The position numbers and the translations under genes are program-made. This document shows positions 50,369 to 59,680 of a DNA stretch of 64,000 nucleotides, piece after piece. Position 1 is the stretch's first letter. Every line of letters starts with the position of its first letter. The notes below the pieces were generated by a model, which worked only from the letters and a program-made list of their open reading frames with translations, was not told the DNA's origin and ran no database searches. Where the stretch lies: positions 1 through 64,000 of the forward strand of contig QBML01000011.1 in assembly GCA_003242085.1 (NCBI GenBank). The letters run 5' to 3'. Origin of the DNA: Pseudanabaena frigida. GTDB taxonomy: Bacteria > Cyanobacteriota > Cyanobacteriia > Pseudanabaenales > Pseudanabaenaceae.

Positions 50369-51502
50369 TTAATCTGAAATCTTTTCAAGCAGTTGTTTAG
50401 GCATTTTTCGGAATTTTTTATCGATAGGTTTTTCTATACAATAGACAAGTGCAAGAGAGAATAAAATAGTCCAAAATATTATCAATATACTTTGAGTACT
50501 AGTTTTATAACCAGTTGAGTTTATAACAATACCAATAATCAATCCATGTATGACATACATTGGATATGATAGCTGTCCAATTAAGTTATCAATTTTCGAT
50601 CCTTTAGTTAAATTGAATAAAAATGGGATTGTAACGGTTATTAGTATATAGAACAACCATTCTTCTAGAGTGTCGTAGTTTTCATAAGGATTATGAGTAA
50701 AAACACCATGATTAACAACTACATTGCTCACAATAAATACCGCTACAACAACAATCAATGCCCAACCAATAAAATTTCTTTTTCTCACCGAAATTGCATT
50801 GATTGATTTGTAGATTTGGTATGAAAAGCAACCGAGTATAAAAAACAATAAAACACTTGGGAAAAATCGCATAAGCCAAGCTGGCGTTGAATAAACCTCA
50901 GGATTCATGACAAAAAATATTCTAACTAGTAAGCTACAGATTGCAAGAACAATTAGTGTCTTTTTTGATTTAACAATAAAAGGTGCAAGCAGATAAAATA
51001 CTATTTCTATTCCCAAAGTCCAAGCTTGTCCAACTAATAAATAGTTTTGCTTGAATGCTTCTTCTCCAAAAAAATTAGTTATATGTCCAATTATAGGAGG
51101 AATATTTGCTTGGTAGCCTTGTTGTGTAAGTATTGTTTGCCATAAATCCTGTCCAACTATAAACAAGTTCATAAATATCAATACAATACGTGATTGTAGA
51201 TTAAGATCAGGAGCATGAGTAAATACAGTGGGGTTGTTTGTTTTTAAGTACCAGATAAATTCTATGAAACAAAAAACTAGATAAACTGGCATTAACTTCA
51301 AAACTCGATTGGAATAAAATTTTCCTATCCATTTTTCTTCTAAGCCAACAGAGTATTTATCATTAATTACTAATGACATGTAAAATCCAGATATGATGAA
51401 AAAAATTATGACTGCTATTCCACCATGAAATATTAAAAAATTATGATTTGGCATGTGCCAAAACAATACGGAAAGAGCTAATATCAGTCTTAAAATTCCC
51501 AT
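50369..51502 (-). CDS. Acyltransferase family 3 membrane protein
   Basis: 377 residues with about ten membrane helices. It begins ILRLILALSVLFWHMPNHN, with the active-site-like His, and has IAVIIFFIISGFYM, both typical of the OafA/NodX acyltransferase family. It probably O-acetylates a sugar of the surface glycan in the inner membrane. It lacks a C-terminal SGNH domain. Strongly AT-rich. Confidence 0.87.
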   Translation of the reverse strand: MGILRLILALSVLFWHMPNHNFLIFHGGIAVIIFFIISGFYMSLVINDKYSVGLEEKWIGKFYSNRVLKLMPVYLVFCFIEFIWYLKTNNPTVFTHAPDLNLQSRIVLIFMNLFIVGQDLWQTILTQQGYQANIPPIIGHITNFFGEEAFKQNYLLVGQAWTLGIEIVFYLLAPFIVKSKKTLIVLAICSLLVRIFFVMNPEVYSTPAWLMRFFPSVLLFFILGCFSYQIYKSINAISVRKRNFIGWALIVVVAVFIVSNVVVNHGVFTHNPYENYDTLEEWLFYILITVTIPFLFNLTKGSKIDNLIGQLSYPMYVIHGLIIGIVINSTGYKTSTQSILIIFWTILFSLALVYCIEKPIDKKFRKMPKQLLEKISD

Positions 51503-51597
51503 TTAAGTATGCCTGTTGTTAAACTTGTAATAGCTGAATTGAAGATAAAAACAAGTAAGATTGCCCATCAACCTCGTCTTATCTTATTTCGATTGAA

Positions 51598-52029
51598 CTA
51601 TCTTTTGAAGCACATTTTTTTAATTAAATATCCTATCTTTTGTTTGTTAACTGCTGATTCATTTATAGTCAAGTTAATAGCTATGATGAATGAAGCAATT
51701 AAAAATAATAGTGGTGCAAAAGAAAAACTTGTCGCGCTAGGAATAGCAAAAAAAACTATAAGTGAAAGCAAAAACAAAAGCCACGCGATCTGTGATGGGG
51801 CTAGTAAGAATTTTACGATTTTTAGATGATTGAGCATATTGACTGTTGATTCACTTATAGTCAAGTTAATAGCTATGATGAATGAAGTAATTAAAAATAA
51901 TAGTGGTACAAAAGAAAAACTTGTCGCGCTAGGAATAGCAAAAAAAACTATAAGTGAAATTAAAAATGAAAGCCATGCAATCTGTGGTGGAGTTAGTGAG
52001 AATTTTATAATTCTTAGATGGTTTGGCAT
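51598..52029 (-). CDS. Tandemly duplicated small membrane protein
   Basis: 143 residues made of two nearly identical 64-residue units (each beginning MPNHL or MLNHL, with IVFFAIPSATSFSF and FIIAINLTI) plus a short basic tail. Each unit has two membrane helices, so four in all. No family recognised. The duplication is also plain at DNA level with period 192. The plus-strand frames over the same DNA (51509-51829, 51830-52042) are hydrophilic shadows. It precedes the acyltransferase on the same strand and might modulate it; that is a guess. Confidence 0.6.
   Translation of the reverse strand: MPNHLRIIKFSLTPPQIAWLSFLISLIVFFAIPSATSFSFVPLLFLITSFIIAINLTISESTVNMLNHLKIVKFLLAPSQIAWLLFLLSLIVFFAIPSATSFSFAPLLFLIASFIIAINLTINESAVNKQKIGYLIKKMCFKR
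51646..52029. repeat. Tandem direct repeat, two units of 192 bp
   Basis: Units about 51646-51837 and 51838-52029 match with only scattered substitutions and no indels. For example GATTC begins at 51656 and again at 51848. The period is 64 codons, keeping frame in the minus-strand gene. The high identity indicates a recent duplication. Confidence 0.85.
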
Positions 52030-52316
52030 AAAAAAATTCTAAACTGGAGCGATTTGATAATAAAGTTTTGAGAATTCAAACATGTGAAACTATATCTTAA
52101 AATCTGCCAATTTAAGTTTTTGAAGTGCAACATTTGCTCAGACTAATACATATCACTAGAAGCAATTTTACATTGCTCGAAATGATTTTGGGCGTATAAG
52201 TCATGATGTTGCACCTCATTTTTAAATCTACAAAGCAAATCAGCTAAAGCGTCTTAAATAAATGCAACCAACTGAATCCTTACAATCTGCAATGTGTCAC
52301 TACAAATCCTAATTTT

Positions 52317-53255
52317 TTAATAATTTTTAAATTGTCCTCGTCCTATCATCCGATACCCTTTAATCAGTTCTTTAATGCCATCGTCTAAAGTGCGTTTTGC
52401 CTCGAAGCCTGCTTCACGCAACCTTTGGTTGGACACAATGTAATTTCGCTTGTCTGGATCGCTACCGATCTCCCCAAAGTGGATGTAGAAATTAGGTACG
52501 TATTCCTTCACTTTCAGCGCTAGCTCCTCTTTAGACAAGTTAGCAGCATCTAGTCCTACGTTAAAAGGACGACCAACCATGCGATCGCTATTTTCAATGC
52601 AATAAATCATGCAGTCTGCAACGTCTCTAATATGGACGTAATTACGCTTGAAATCCTTCTCAAAAATCACAATGTACTTGTCTGTAACTGCTGTATAAAC
52701 AAAGTGGTTGACCAAAAGATCTAAACGCATTCTAGGCGACATCCCAAATACAGTTGCCAACCTCAATGTGATCGTGTTTGTCGCTCCTAGAACCTCTTGC
52801 TCCGCTTGTACCTTAGTCAAGCCGTATAGAGAAATTGGTTCAAGGGGTGTTTCCTCTGTGCAATAGGTATCGCCTGATTTTGTCCCGTAACCGCTGTTGG
52901 TGGTTGGATAAACTACAAGTTGTTGTGGACTGCGTAGGCGATTGATGAGTTGAATTGCCTCTAGATTCACTGACTTAGCAAAATACGGATCGCGATTACA
53001 AGCAGGTGCTCCGACGAGAGCCGCTAAGGGAATAATTGCGTCAACATCCTTAAGCAATCCCTTGATTAAGTCTTCATCACGCGCATCTCCGTTCACAAAC
53101 TCAAAGTTAGGGTTGGCACAAAAATGAAATAAAGAATTTTGTCCAAACATCAAGTTGTCAAGGGCTGTAACTCTATACCCAGCCGCAAGTAAATGTTCGC
53201 AAAGAATGGAGCCGAGATACCCTGAAGCACCTGTAACCAAGATATGAGATTTCAT
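52317..53255 (-). CDS. NAD-dependent epimerase/dehydratase (extended SDR)
   Basis: 312 residues. Rossmann motif VTGASGYLGSIL, catalytic Thr/Ser region VYPTTNSGYG, YxxxK in SLYGLTKVQAE, and RNYVHIRDVADCMIY. It acts on a nucleotide-activated sugar (epimerase, dehydratase or reductase); the substrate cannot be told. It stands alone between two long spacers, upstream of the tandem-repeat protein. Confidence 0.85.
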   Translation of the reverse strand: MKSHILVTGASGYLGSILCEHLLAAGYRVTALDNLMFGQNSLFHFCANPNFEFVNGDARDEDLIKGLLKDVDAIIPLAALVGAPACNRDPYFAKSVNLEAIQLINRLRSPQQLVVYPTTNSGYGTKSGDTYCTEETPLEPISLYGLTKVQAEQEVLGATNTITLRLATVFGMSPRMRLDLLVNHFVYTAVTDKYIVIFEKDFKRNYVHIRDVADCMIYCIENSDRMVGRPFNVGLDAANLSKEELALKVKEYVPNFYIHFGEIGSDPDKRNYIVSNQRLREAGFEAKRTLDDGIKELIKGYRMIGRGQFKNY

Positions 53256-53710
53256 AGATAATAGATACGAGAATTAAGTTTATAAAGGTAAAGGAAGCCA
53301 GAGCTCTTATAGAAATACTTCTAAAACCATCAGAAATTTTTTCTAATGCGACTTGCTTACGTCCTAAATTGTTTCAAGAATCAGGACATTGATTTAGGTG
53401 CTAATAGTACCTGAATTATAAGCAAGAGTCTGGAAAAATTTAAGTGAATGAGACCAAGCATTGATGACGACTTAAGATTTTTAGTGATTGTCTAAGTAAA
53501 TCATTGTAATTTGTAACTATATGACGAATAATCTACTAAATTAGAGGATTTAGACTTTCCAATCCTGTCTTGTTAGAACAAGCATATTTTCTATCTAGAG
53601 ATCGCAACTCAGTATAAATTACAAAAGTAACAAATCCTAGCCATTGTCATTTGCGCCAAGGTCATAAACATCTGCAAGCAAAGAATTAGGGGGAATTACA
53701 CATTTACTTC
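53256..53710. other. Intergenic region, nothing recognised
   Basis: 455 AT-rich bases between rfbA and the SDR gene, both on the minus strand. No open frame, no strong hairpin, no HIP1 cluster. It should hold the SDR promoter and the end of the rfb operon transcript. Confidence 0.4.
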
Positions 53711-54784
53711 CTACATTATTTCAAGTTGAGAGTCATCGCCGACGAGAAAGCGTAATGCTTGGGGACGTTTGGGCGAAACTTGCATCTTTACTCTTTGACC
53801 GATCACACTATCCACAATGCGCTGATGAATGCCGATAATCTTGGTGTCGCTTAAAATTACACTATGTTCGATGTCAGTGTCGATGATGGTGACGCGATCG
53901 CTGATGCTGGTATAGGGGCCGATATAGGCTTGATCGAGGTGGCAATTTTCGCCAATGACTACGGGACCACGAATTTTGCAGTTAGTCACTTGAGAGCCGA
54001 TACCGATTTCAACACGTCCGCTAATATCGCTGGTCGGATCGACTTCGCCTAAATTTTTTGATTTGAGTCTGGCATCAAGCACAATTTGGTTAGCGGCGAG
54101 GATGTCGTCTTTTTTCCCTGTGTCTAGCCACCAGCCATCGAGTTCCGATGCTTCAACATTTTTGTTAGTATCAATTAATTTTTGAATGGCATCAGTAATT
54201 TCTAGTTCACCTCTAGCTGATGGAGATATTTGGGCGATCGCCTCGTGAATTGTTGCTTTAAAAAAGTACAAACCGACTAGAGCTAGATTAGACGCAGGAT
54301 TTTTCGGTTTCTCGACCAGTTGAATCACTTTGCCGTTTGCATCAACCGTGGCAACACCAAAGGCACTAGGATCGGGAACTTGACGTAATAAAATCAGCGC
54401 ATCTAGTTGCTTTTGCTTGAAATTGTGCAAGAAGATATCAAGTTGCGACTCGATCAGGTTATCTCCAAGAAACATGATGAACGAGGAGTCGCCGAGAAAT
54501 GGCTGGGCAATTTTGACAGCGTGGGCTAGTCCTGCGGGTTGAGCTTGAAGAATATATTCGATTTTTGCCCCAAAGCGATCGCCATTCCCTGTTTTGCTTT
54601 TGACTTCTTCACCAGTTTCGGGGCTGATGACGATGCCAATATCGGTAATGCATGCGGCGACAATACTTTCGATGCAGTACCAAAGAATAGGTTTATTAGC
54701 GACAGGTACTAGTTGTTTTGCCCCTGTGTAGGTGAGGGGACGTAACCTTGTGCCTTTGCCACCAGAGAGAATTAGAGCTTTCAT
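53711..54784 (-). CDS. rfbA: Glucose-1-phosphate thymidylyltransferase, long form
   Basis: Makes dTDP-glucose from dTTP and glucose-1-phosphate, first step of dTDP-rhamnose synthesis. 357 residues with MKALILSGGKGTRLRPLTYT, FMFLGDN-type metal site (FIMFLGDNLIE), VEKPKNPASNLALVGLYFF and WWLDTGKKDDIL. A C-terminal left-handed helix domain with hexapeptide-like repeats (GRVEIGIGSQVTNCKIRGPV) makes it longer than the 290-residue short RmlA. Last gene of the rfbC-B-D-A operon, about 60 bases after rfbD. Confidence 0.93.
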   Translation of the reverse strand: MKALILSGGKGTRLRPLTYTGAKQLVPVANKPILWYCIESIVAACITDIGIVISPETGEEVKSKTGNGDRFGAKIEYILQAQPAGLAHAVKIAQPFLGDSSFIMFLGDNLIESQLDIFLHNFKQKQLDALILLRQVPDPSAFGVATVDANGKVIQLVEKPKNPASNLALVGLYFFKATIHEAIAQISPSARGELEITDAIQKLIDTNKNVEASELDGWWLDTGKKDDILAANQIVLDARLKSKNLGEVDPTSDISGRVEIGIGSQVTNCKIRGPVVIGENCHLDQAYIGPYTSISDRVTIIDTDIEHSVILSDTKIIGIHQRIVDSVIGQRVKMQVSPKRPQALRFLVGDDSQLEIM

Positions 54785-54845
54785 GTTTTTGGTGTTTGTG
54801 TAGTGATTGCTAGAACTGGCAGCGCGAAACGATACTTAATCCTAG

Positions 54846-55724
54846 TTAACAGTATGATTTTTCTGCTAAATAGGCAGCAAGGGCTTCTTGCCAAGGTCGC
54901 ATTTTAAAATTGGTAATGTCACCTAGGCGATCGCTAATGAGTGCGGAATTCATCGGTCGAGTGGCTTTGGTCGGAAACGCAGATGCGGGTATAGCTTCAA
55001 TCGGATGATCGATATTGGCTAGGCTCAGAATCTGGGTGGCAAACTCATGCCATGAGCAATTATCAGAATTGGCTCCATGAATAATTCCTGTTGTGCCAGC
55101 CTTTAACAATTCGTCTAAGAGTATGGCAGCGTCGTAGGTGTAGGTTGGCGACATAAACATGTCATTGACAACTTTGAGCGGATCGCCTGCCTTGGCTTTT
55201 TTAATCATCGTTTCTACAAAGTTGCCACCTTTACCACTTGCACCTGCTTTACCAAACACACTCGATATTCGCAAAATTAGCGATCGCGGTGCAGTTTGTT
55301 TGACTAGGTACTCGCCCGTAAGTTTTGATGTCCCATAAATGCTAATGGGGTCAGGCATATCATCTTCGGTATAGGGATCTGGGCGATCGCCGCGAAATAC
55401 GTAATCGGTGCTGATATAGACACACAAGGCCCCAATATCCCGACTTGCCCTAGCCACATGCAAAGCTCCGATCGCATTAACGTTAAAGGCAGTCTCGACC
55501 TCTTGCTCGCAGTCATCAACACGCACATAGGCGGCGCTGTTAATCACCACATCAAATTTTTGACTAGTTAAGATCCGATCTACGTCATCAGCTTTTCTAA
55601 TGTCGATATCGGTGCGAGTTAAGGTTGTGAGTTGATAGCGATCGCTCTGCGAAAAGTGATTGACTATATCCGATCCTAATTGTCCATTTGCACCAATCAG
55701 GGCAACTTTGAGGGATTGACTCAT
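54846..55724 (-). CDS. rfbD: dTDP-4-dehydrorhamnose reductase
   Basis: Final step to dTDP-L-rhamnose. 292 residues from the ATG at 55724, which overlaps the rfbB stop as ATGA; four upstream codons are ignored. Motifs: ALIGANGQLGSDIV, VINSAAYVRVDDCE, STDYVFRGD and the catalytic YGTSKLTGE, then LILRISSVFGK. Cytoplasmic. Normal length. Confidence 0.94.
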   Translation of the reverse strand: MSQSLKVALIGANGQLGSDIVNHFSQSDRYQLTTLTRTDIDIRKADDVDRILTSQKFDVVINSAAYVRVDDCEQEVETAFNVNAIGALHVARASRDIGALCVYISTDYVFRGDRPDPYTEDDMPDPISIYGTSKLTGEYLVKQTAPRSLILRISSVFGKAGASGKGGNFVETMIKKAKAGDPLKVVNDMFMSPTYTYDAAILLDELLKAGTTGIIHGANSDNCSWHEFATQILSLANIDHPIEAIPASAFPTKATRPMNSALISDRLGDITNFKMRPWQEALAAYLAEKSYC

Positions 55725-56761
55725 CGGGCGTACCACTGATTGTAATGTTCCTGAAATACTTTTTTGTCTTTAACGGCTTGCCACCAATCCGAGTTCTGTT
55801 TGTACCAATTAACCGTCTGTGTCATGCCATGCTGAAAATCCCATTGGCGTTGCCATCCCAATGCTTCAGTGGCGCTAGGATCGACGGAGTAGCGATAGTC
55901 ATGTCCTGGGCGATCGCTGACGGATTGCATTAGGGATTCGGGGCGATCGAGTAATCCTAAAATGGTTTTGGCGACTTCAATGCCATCGACTTCCATTCTT
56001 GCACCGAGATTATAAGCATTGCCGCTTTTGCCCTTGTGTAAAACCGTGTCAATGCCCGAACAGTGATCTTCAACGTAAAGATAGTCGCGGACGGCGGAAC
56101 CATCACCATAGATGGGTAGAGATTTTGACTCCAGAGCATTGGTAATGAAGAGTGGAATAATCTTTTCGGGATATTGATACAGCCCGTAGGTATTGGAACC
56201 GCGCGTAATCACGACATCTAATCCGTAGCTAATGCCATAGGAAAATACTAGATGTTCTGCCCCTGCTTTTGAGGCGGCGTAGGGACTGCGTGGTGATAAA
56301 GCATCTGTTTCAAGTGAATGACGATCGCTACCGACGAGATCGCCATACACCTCATCAGTAGAGACATGCAGAAATCTTTTGATTTGATGTTTCTTTGCCG
56401 CTTCCAATAGTAGTAATGTGCCTTCGATATTGGTGCGGATAAAAGGAAGTGGGTCGCGCAAACTGCGATCGACATGACTCTCAGCAGCAAAGTTGAGGAT
56501 TGCATCGACACCATTTACGGCTTTGTCCACATCTTCAGGATTGGCGATGTCGCCTTGAATAAAGGTAATGTGATCGCTGACATCTTTGAGATTATCTAAA
56601 TTACCTGCATAGGTGAGCTTATCTAAGACCACAATCTCCCAAGTTGGATGATTGGCGAGGGCGTAATGCACATAATTAGAGCCAATAAAACCTGCTCCAC
56701 CTGTGACGAGTACCTTTTGAAATGTTTCTGGAGATGGCTTTGAAGATTCTTCTGGGTTCAT
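55721..56761 (-). CDS. rfbB: dTDP-glucose 4,6-dehydratase
   Basis: Converts dTDP-glucose to dTDP-4-keto-6-deoxyglucose. 346 residues, extended SDR: VTGGAGFIGSNYVHYAL, NFAAESHVDRSL, STDEVYGDL (Thr/Asp/Glu of the dehydratase site), SPYAASKAGAEHL (YxxxK) and RDYLYVEDHCSGID. Overlaps rfbC and rfbD by four bases each (ATGA), so the three are translationally coupled. Confidence 0.95.
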   Translation of the reverse strand: MNPEESSKPSPETFQKVLVTGGAGFIGSNYVHYALANHPTWEIVVLDKLTYAGNLDNLKDVSDHITFIQGDIANPEDVDKAVNGVDAILNFAAESHVDRSLRDPLPFIRTNIEGTLLLLEAAKKHQIKRFLHVSTDEVYGDLVGSDRHSLETDALSPRSPYAASKAGAEHLVFSYGISYGLDVVITRGSNTYGLYQYPEKIIPLFITNALESKSLPIYGDGSAVRDYLYVEDHCSGIDTVLHKGKSGNAYNLGARMEVDGIEVAKTILGLLDRPESLMQSVSDRPGHDYRYSVDPSATEALGWQRQWDFQHGMTQTVNWYKQNSDWWQAVKDKKVFQEHYNQWYAR

Positions 56762-57303
56762 ACAAATAACTCTGCTTCTTTTAATGATTTACCAACAGCA
56801 TCTTTAGGAGACAAGATTGGTTGTCCGTCAAGTTGCCATGCGATCGCCACATCAGGATCTTCCCATAATAAGCAACGCTCTTCACTAGGTGCATAGTAAT
56901 CTGTGGTTTTATAGGCAACTTCTGCTATGTCTGACAAGACCGCAAATCCATGGGCAAATCCTACGGGAATCCACAGTTGTTGATGGTTCTCGCTACTTAG
57001 GATGTAGCTAACTGATTTACCAAATGTTGGCGAGCTTTGACGTAAATCGACAGCAACATCTTGAATTGTTCCTACCAAAGCTCTAACTAATTTGCCTTGA
57101 GGTTTGCCAATTTGATAATGCAATCCCCGTAAAACATTTTTTTGCGATCGCGAATGATTGTCTTGAACAAAGGTGATATTTAGTCCCGTTTTTTCTCCAA
57201 AAGCCTGATGATTGTAGGATTCATAGAAAAATCCTCTTGCATCTGCAAAAACTTTAGGGGTAATTAGTAAAACGTCAGGAATTGCTGTTGTTTCGACATT
57301 CAT
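56758..57303 (-). CDS. rfbC: dTDP-4-dehydrorhamnose 3,5-epimerase
   Basis: Cupin epimerase of 181 residues, normal length. Motifs: GFFYESYNHQAFGEK, QDNHSRSQKNVLRGLHYQ (catalytic His), GTIQDVAVDLRQSSPTFGK and YKTTDYYAPSEERCLLWED (catalytic Tyr). First gene of the rfb operon; its promoter should lie in 57304-57390. Confidence 0.95.
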   Translation of the reverse strand: MNVETTAIPDVLLITPKVFADARGFFYESYNHQAFGEKTGLNITFVQDNHSRSQKNVLRGLHYQIGKPQGKLVRALVGTIQDVAVDLRQSSPTFGKSVSYILSSENHQQLWIPVGFAHGFAVLSDIAEVAYKTTDYYAPSEERCLLWEDPDVAIAWQLDGQPILSPKDAVGKSLKEAELFV

Positions 57304-57393
57304 GCAATTTGTACTAGAGCTTATTCTAATAGACGTATAAATTTAGGCATACATTAACATTTTCTGTGTATATATAGCAGTCCTAAATGAATT

Positions 57394-57448
57394 AAAACCC
57401 AGATCAAGAAAGGCGGCGCGAAGCGCCGCCTTTCTTGATCTGGGTTTT
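57394..57448. terminator. 26-bp perfect hairpin with GCGAAGC tip
   Basis: Arms 57394-57419 and 57423-57448 pair perfectly around GAA; GCGAAGC is at 57418-57424. It lies just after the glycosyltransferase gene ending at 57459 (minus strand), followed in that direction by a TTTT run, so it is a good terminator for that gene. Confidence 0.85.
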
Positions 57449-57458
57449 ATAGCCTAAG

Positions 57459-58400
57459 CTAACCTTGCGTTGCTATAAAAATATTTCTAGTAGAACTAAG
57501 CCAAAATTTACGGCGTAGCTTGGCGATGAGACTGCGACTAAATATGAGGTTTTGGGTAAAAGTATCTGCTTGCCGATCGCGAATTATTGCAACTGGGTGT
57601 TTCAAAGGAAATTCCATTGGCTGGACAGGCAAATTCGCAAATAGATTTCTATGCAATGTATGGGTTGCTTCCTGATTAAATCCAATATTTGAGACTAGAT
57701 TAGTATTAGGCAAAATGCTCAAACCGCTCTGTAACCAACAGGCAAAAGTCCATTGATAATCCCAAGTATCGGTAATGCGGTCATAGATTTTTTGATAGTT
57801 TTGATTCCATTCCCTTACAGCCGAGCGATCTTGAAGTATATCTAGTAGCCAATCACCATCACGAATCCGATCCCATAAGCGCATGTCCACGTCATAGTGC
57901 TGCCATGCACGTCGCCAACTTGCCCAACCCCAGCAATGGTTATAGTTAGAAAAGTAGTAACTATCAGTAGTTCGACTCTTTTGTGTTTGAAAATTATCAC
58001 CAGAAATATGCATAACTCGCAGATCGTGACGATATTTTACTAATAGTTCTTCACAGAATCGAAAGAAGGTGGGGTGCGGCAAGCAGTCATCTTCTAAAAT
58101 AATCGCTTCGGGAACTTCGGCGAAGATCCAGTCAAGCCCAGATGCTACGCGATCGCGACAACCTAGGTTGCGATCGCTATAATTTGTTAACACCTCGCAA
58201 TCCCAATCAATTTCGGCGACTATGGCTCGGCTTTCAGCACAGTTTTGGCGATCTCTAGGGTGATTTTCCCGCGCGCCATCGGCTACGATTAACAGCTTGG
58301 GTGGTTTCGCTTGACGAATCGCCTCAAAAACTTTTCGGGTTGTATCTGGTCGATTAAAAATTATTAGAGCAACTGGAGTCGTTAACTGCCAAGTGGTCAT
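57459..58400 (-). CDS. Glycosyltransferase (GT-A, GNT-I/GT2-like)
   Basis: 313 residues. PVALIIFNRPDTTRKVFEAI at the N-terminus, LIVADGARE, the metal site in AIILEDDCLPHPTFFRFCEE, and HCWGWASWRRAWQHYD, found in a glycosyltransferase group resembling eukaryotic GNT-I. It should add a sugar to the surface glycan; donor unknown. Divergent from the kinase-like gene with only 27 bases between the start codons. Confidence 0.83.
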   Translation of the reverse strand: MTTWQLTTPVALIIFNRPDTTRKVFEAIRQAKPPKLLIVADGARENHPRDRQNCAESRAIVAEIDWDCEVLTNYSDRNLGCRDRVASGLDWIFAEVPEAIILEDDCLPHPTFFRFCEELLVKYRHDLRVMHISGDNFQTQKSRTTDSYYFSNYNHCWGWASWRRAWQHYDVDMRLWDRIRDGDWLLDILQDRSAVREWNQNYQKIYDRITDTWDYQWTFACWLQSGLSILPNTNLVSNIGFNQEATHTLHRNLFANLPVQPMEFPLKHPVAIIRDRQADTFTQNLIFSRSLIAKLRRKFWLSSTRNIFIATQG

Positions 58401-58427
58401 AGGAGAACCGCAATATTATCAAAAATT

Positions 58428-59543
58428 ATGGATCGAAATAATCAACTTAACCAGCTTATAGAAATAGGTGATCAATTCAGCCAGCAAGGACAAATTGCGA
58501 ATATACAGACCTTTGGCAGTGGCAATATTAATGACACTTTTTTAGTTTCTTTGCAAGCAGCAAAGCCTTTTATCTTGCAGCGCCTAAATACTAAGGTATT
58601 CCGCGAACCAAAACTGGTGATGCAGAATATGAGGATCTATGCAGAACACGTGCGCGATCGCCTCCATAAAAATCCTCTAGATCGCCAATGGGAAGTACCG
58701 CAAATTTTGCAAACTTCGCAGGGACTGGATTATTTTCAGGCTGAAAATGGTGAATTCTGGCGATCGCTGAGTTTTATCGAAGGTTCTCAATCTTTTGACA
58801 AAATGGAAAGCCTCGAGCAAGCAAGCGAAGTTGGCTATGCGCTAGGAACATTCCATCATTTGACTAGCGATCTAGCGCCAATGCGCTTAGAAGATACTTT
58901 GGAAGGCTTTCACGTTACGCCGCGATACTTACAGCAGTATGAAGAAGTTTTAGCAAATTGCTCTTCTTTAGCTGATGGGAAGCGATCGCCTGAAGTTAAT
59001 TATTGCTTGCAGTTTGTGAGTGCTCGTCAAGGTTTGGTAAATGTTTTAGAAGATGCGAAAGCTTTGGGCAAGTTATCTTTGCGAACAATGCATGGAGATC
59101 CAAAAGTAAATAATATTTTATTTGACAAGCAAACAAATTTAGCGATGAGTGTGGTCGATCTCGATACTGTCAAATCGGGATTGGTGCATTATGACATTGG
59201 TGATTGCCTCCGATCGGGTTGCAACCCTGTGGGTGAAGAGTATGAAGATTGGGAAAATGTGCGATTTGAAACAGAACTCTGTCAAGGAGTTTTGCAGGGA
59301 TATCTCTCGATGGCGAGATCATTTCTGACGGAATATGACTATGTCTATATTTATGAAGCAATTCGTGTAATTACGTTTGAGTTGGGATTGCGTTTTTTTA
59401 CCGATTATCTCGCAGGAAATATCTACTTCCATGTGAAATATCCCGAACATAATCTTTTGCGATCGCTAGTGCAGTTTCGTCTAGTTGAGAGCATTGAGTC
59501 GCAAGAGTCAATGATTAATAAAATCATAAATCCACTCAAATAG
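58428..59543 (+). CDS. Phosphotransferase of the aminoglycoside-kinase fold, sugar 1-kinase-like
   Basis: 371 residues, APH/choline-kinase fold: FGSGNINDTFLVS (nucleotide loop), FILQRLNTKVF (ATP-binding Lys region), MHGDPKVNNILFD (catalytic Asp) and VVDLDTVKSGLVHYDIGD (metal-binding). The VDLDTVxxG motif and HGDxKxNN match N-acetylhexosamine 1-kinase (NahK) and its relatives. It may make a hexosamine 1-phosphate for activation. Substrate not certain. Located at the right end of the polysaccharide locus. Confidence 0.82.
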   Translation: MDRNNQLNQLIEIGDQFSQQGQIANIQTFGSGNINDTFLVSLQAAKPFILQRLNTKVFREPKLVMQNMRIYAEHVRDRLHKNPLDRQWEVPQILQTSQGLDYFQAENGEFWRSLSFIEGSQSFDKMESLEQASEVGYALGTFHHLTSDLAPMRLEDTLEGFHVTPRYLQQYEEVLANCSSLADGKRSPEVNYCLQFVSARQGLVNVLEDAKALGKLSLRTMHGDPKVNNILFDKQTNLAMSVVDLDTVKSGLVHYDIGDCLRSGCNPVGEEYEDWENVRFETELCQGVLQGYLSMARSFLTEYDYVYIYEAIRVITFELGLRFFTDYLAGNIYFHVKYPEHNLLRSLVQFRLVESIESQESMINKIINPLK

Positions 59544-59680
59544 GTCTAAATCATGCAGATGATCGGGCAGGTTAGAACTCTTGTAGAACCGAAAAGAGCC
59601 TGAAATAAAGGCTTTCGCCAAAGTATAGATTCTCAAGGCAATCAAATTAGACTTTCTAAATGCTAATGAGTCGGTGGCTA

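Noticed and set aside
51509-52042. Two plus-strand frames over the tandem repeat
   Set aside because: They repeat because the DNA repeats. The minus-strand frame has well-formed membrane helices and Met at each unit, so I prefer it, though without certainty.
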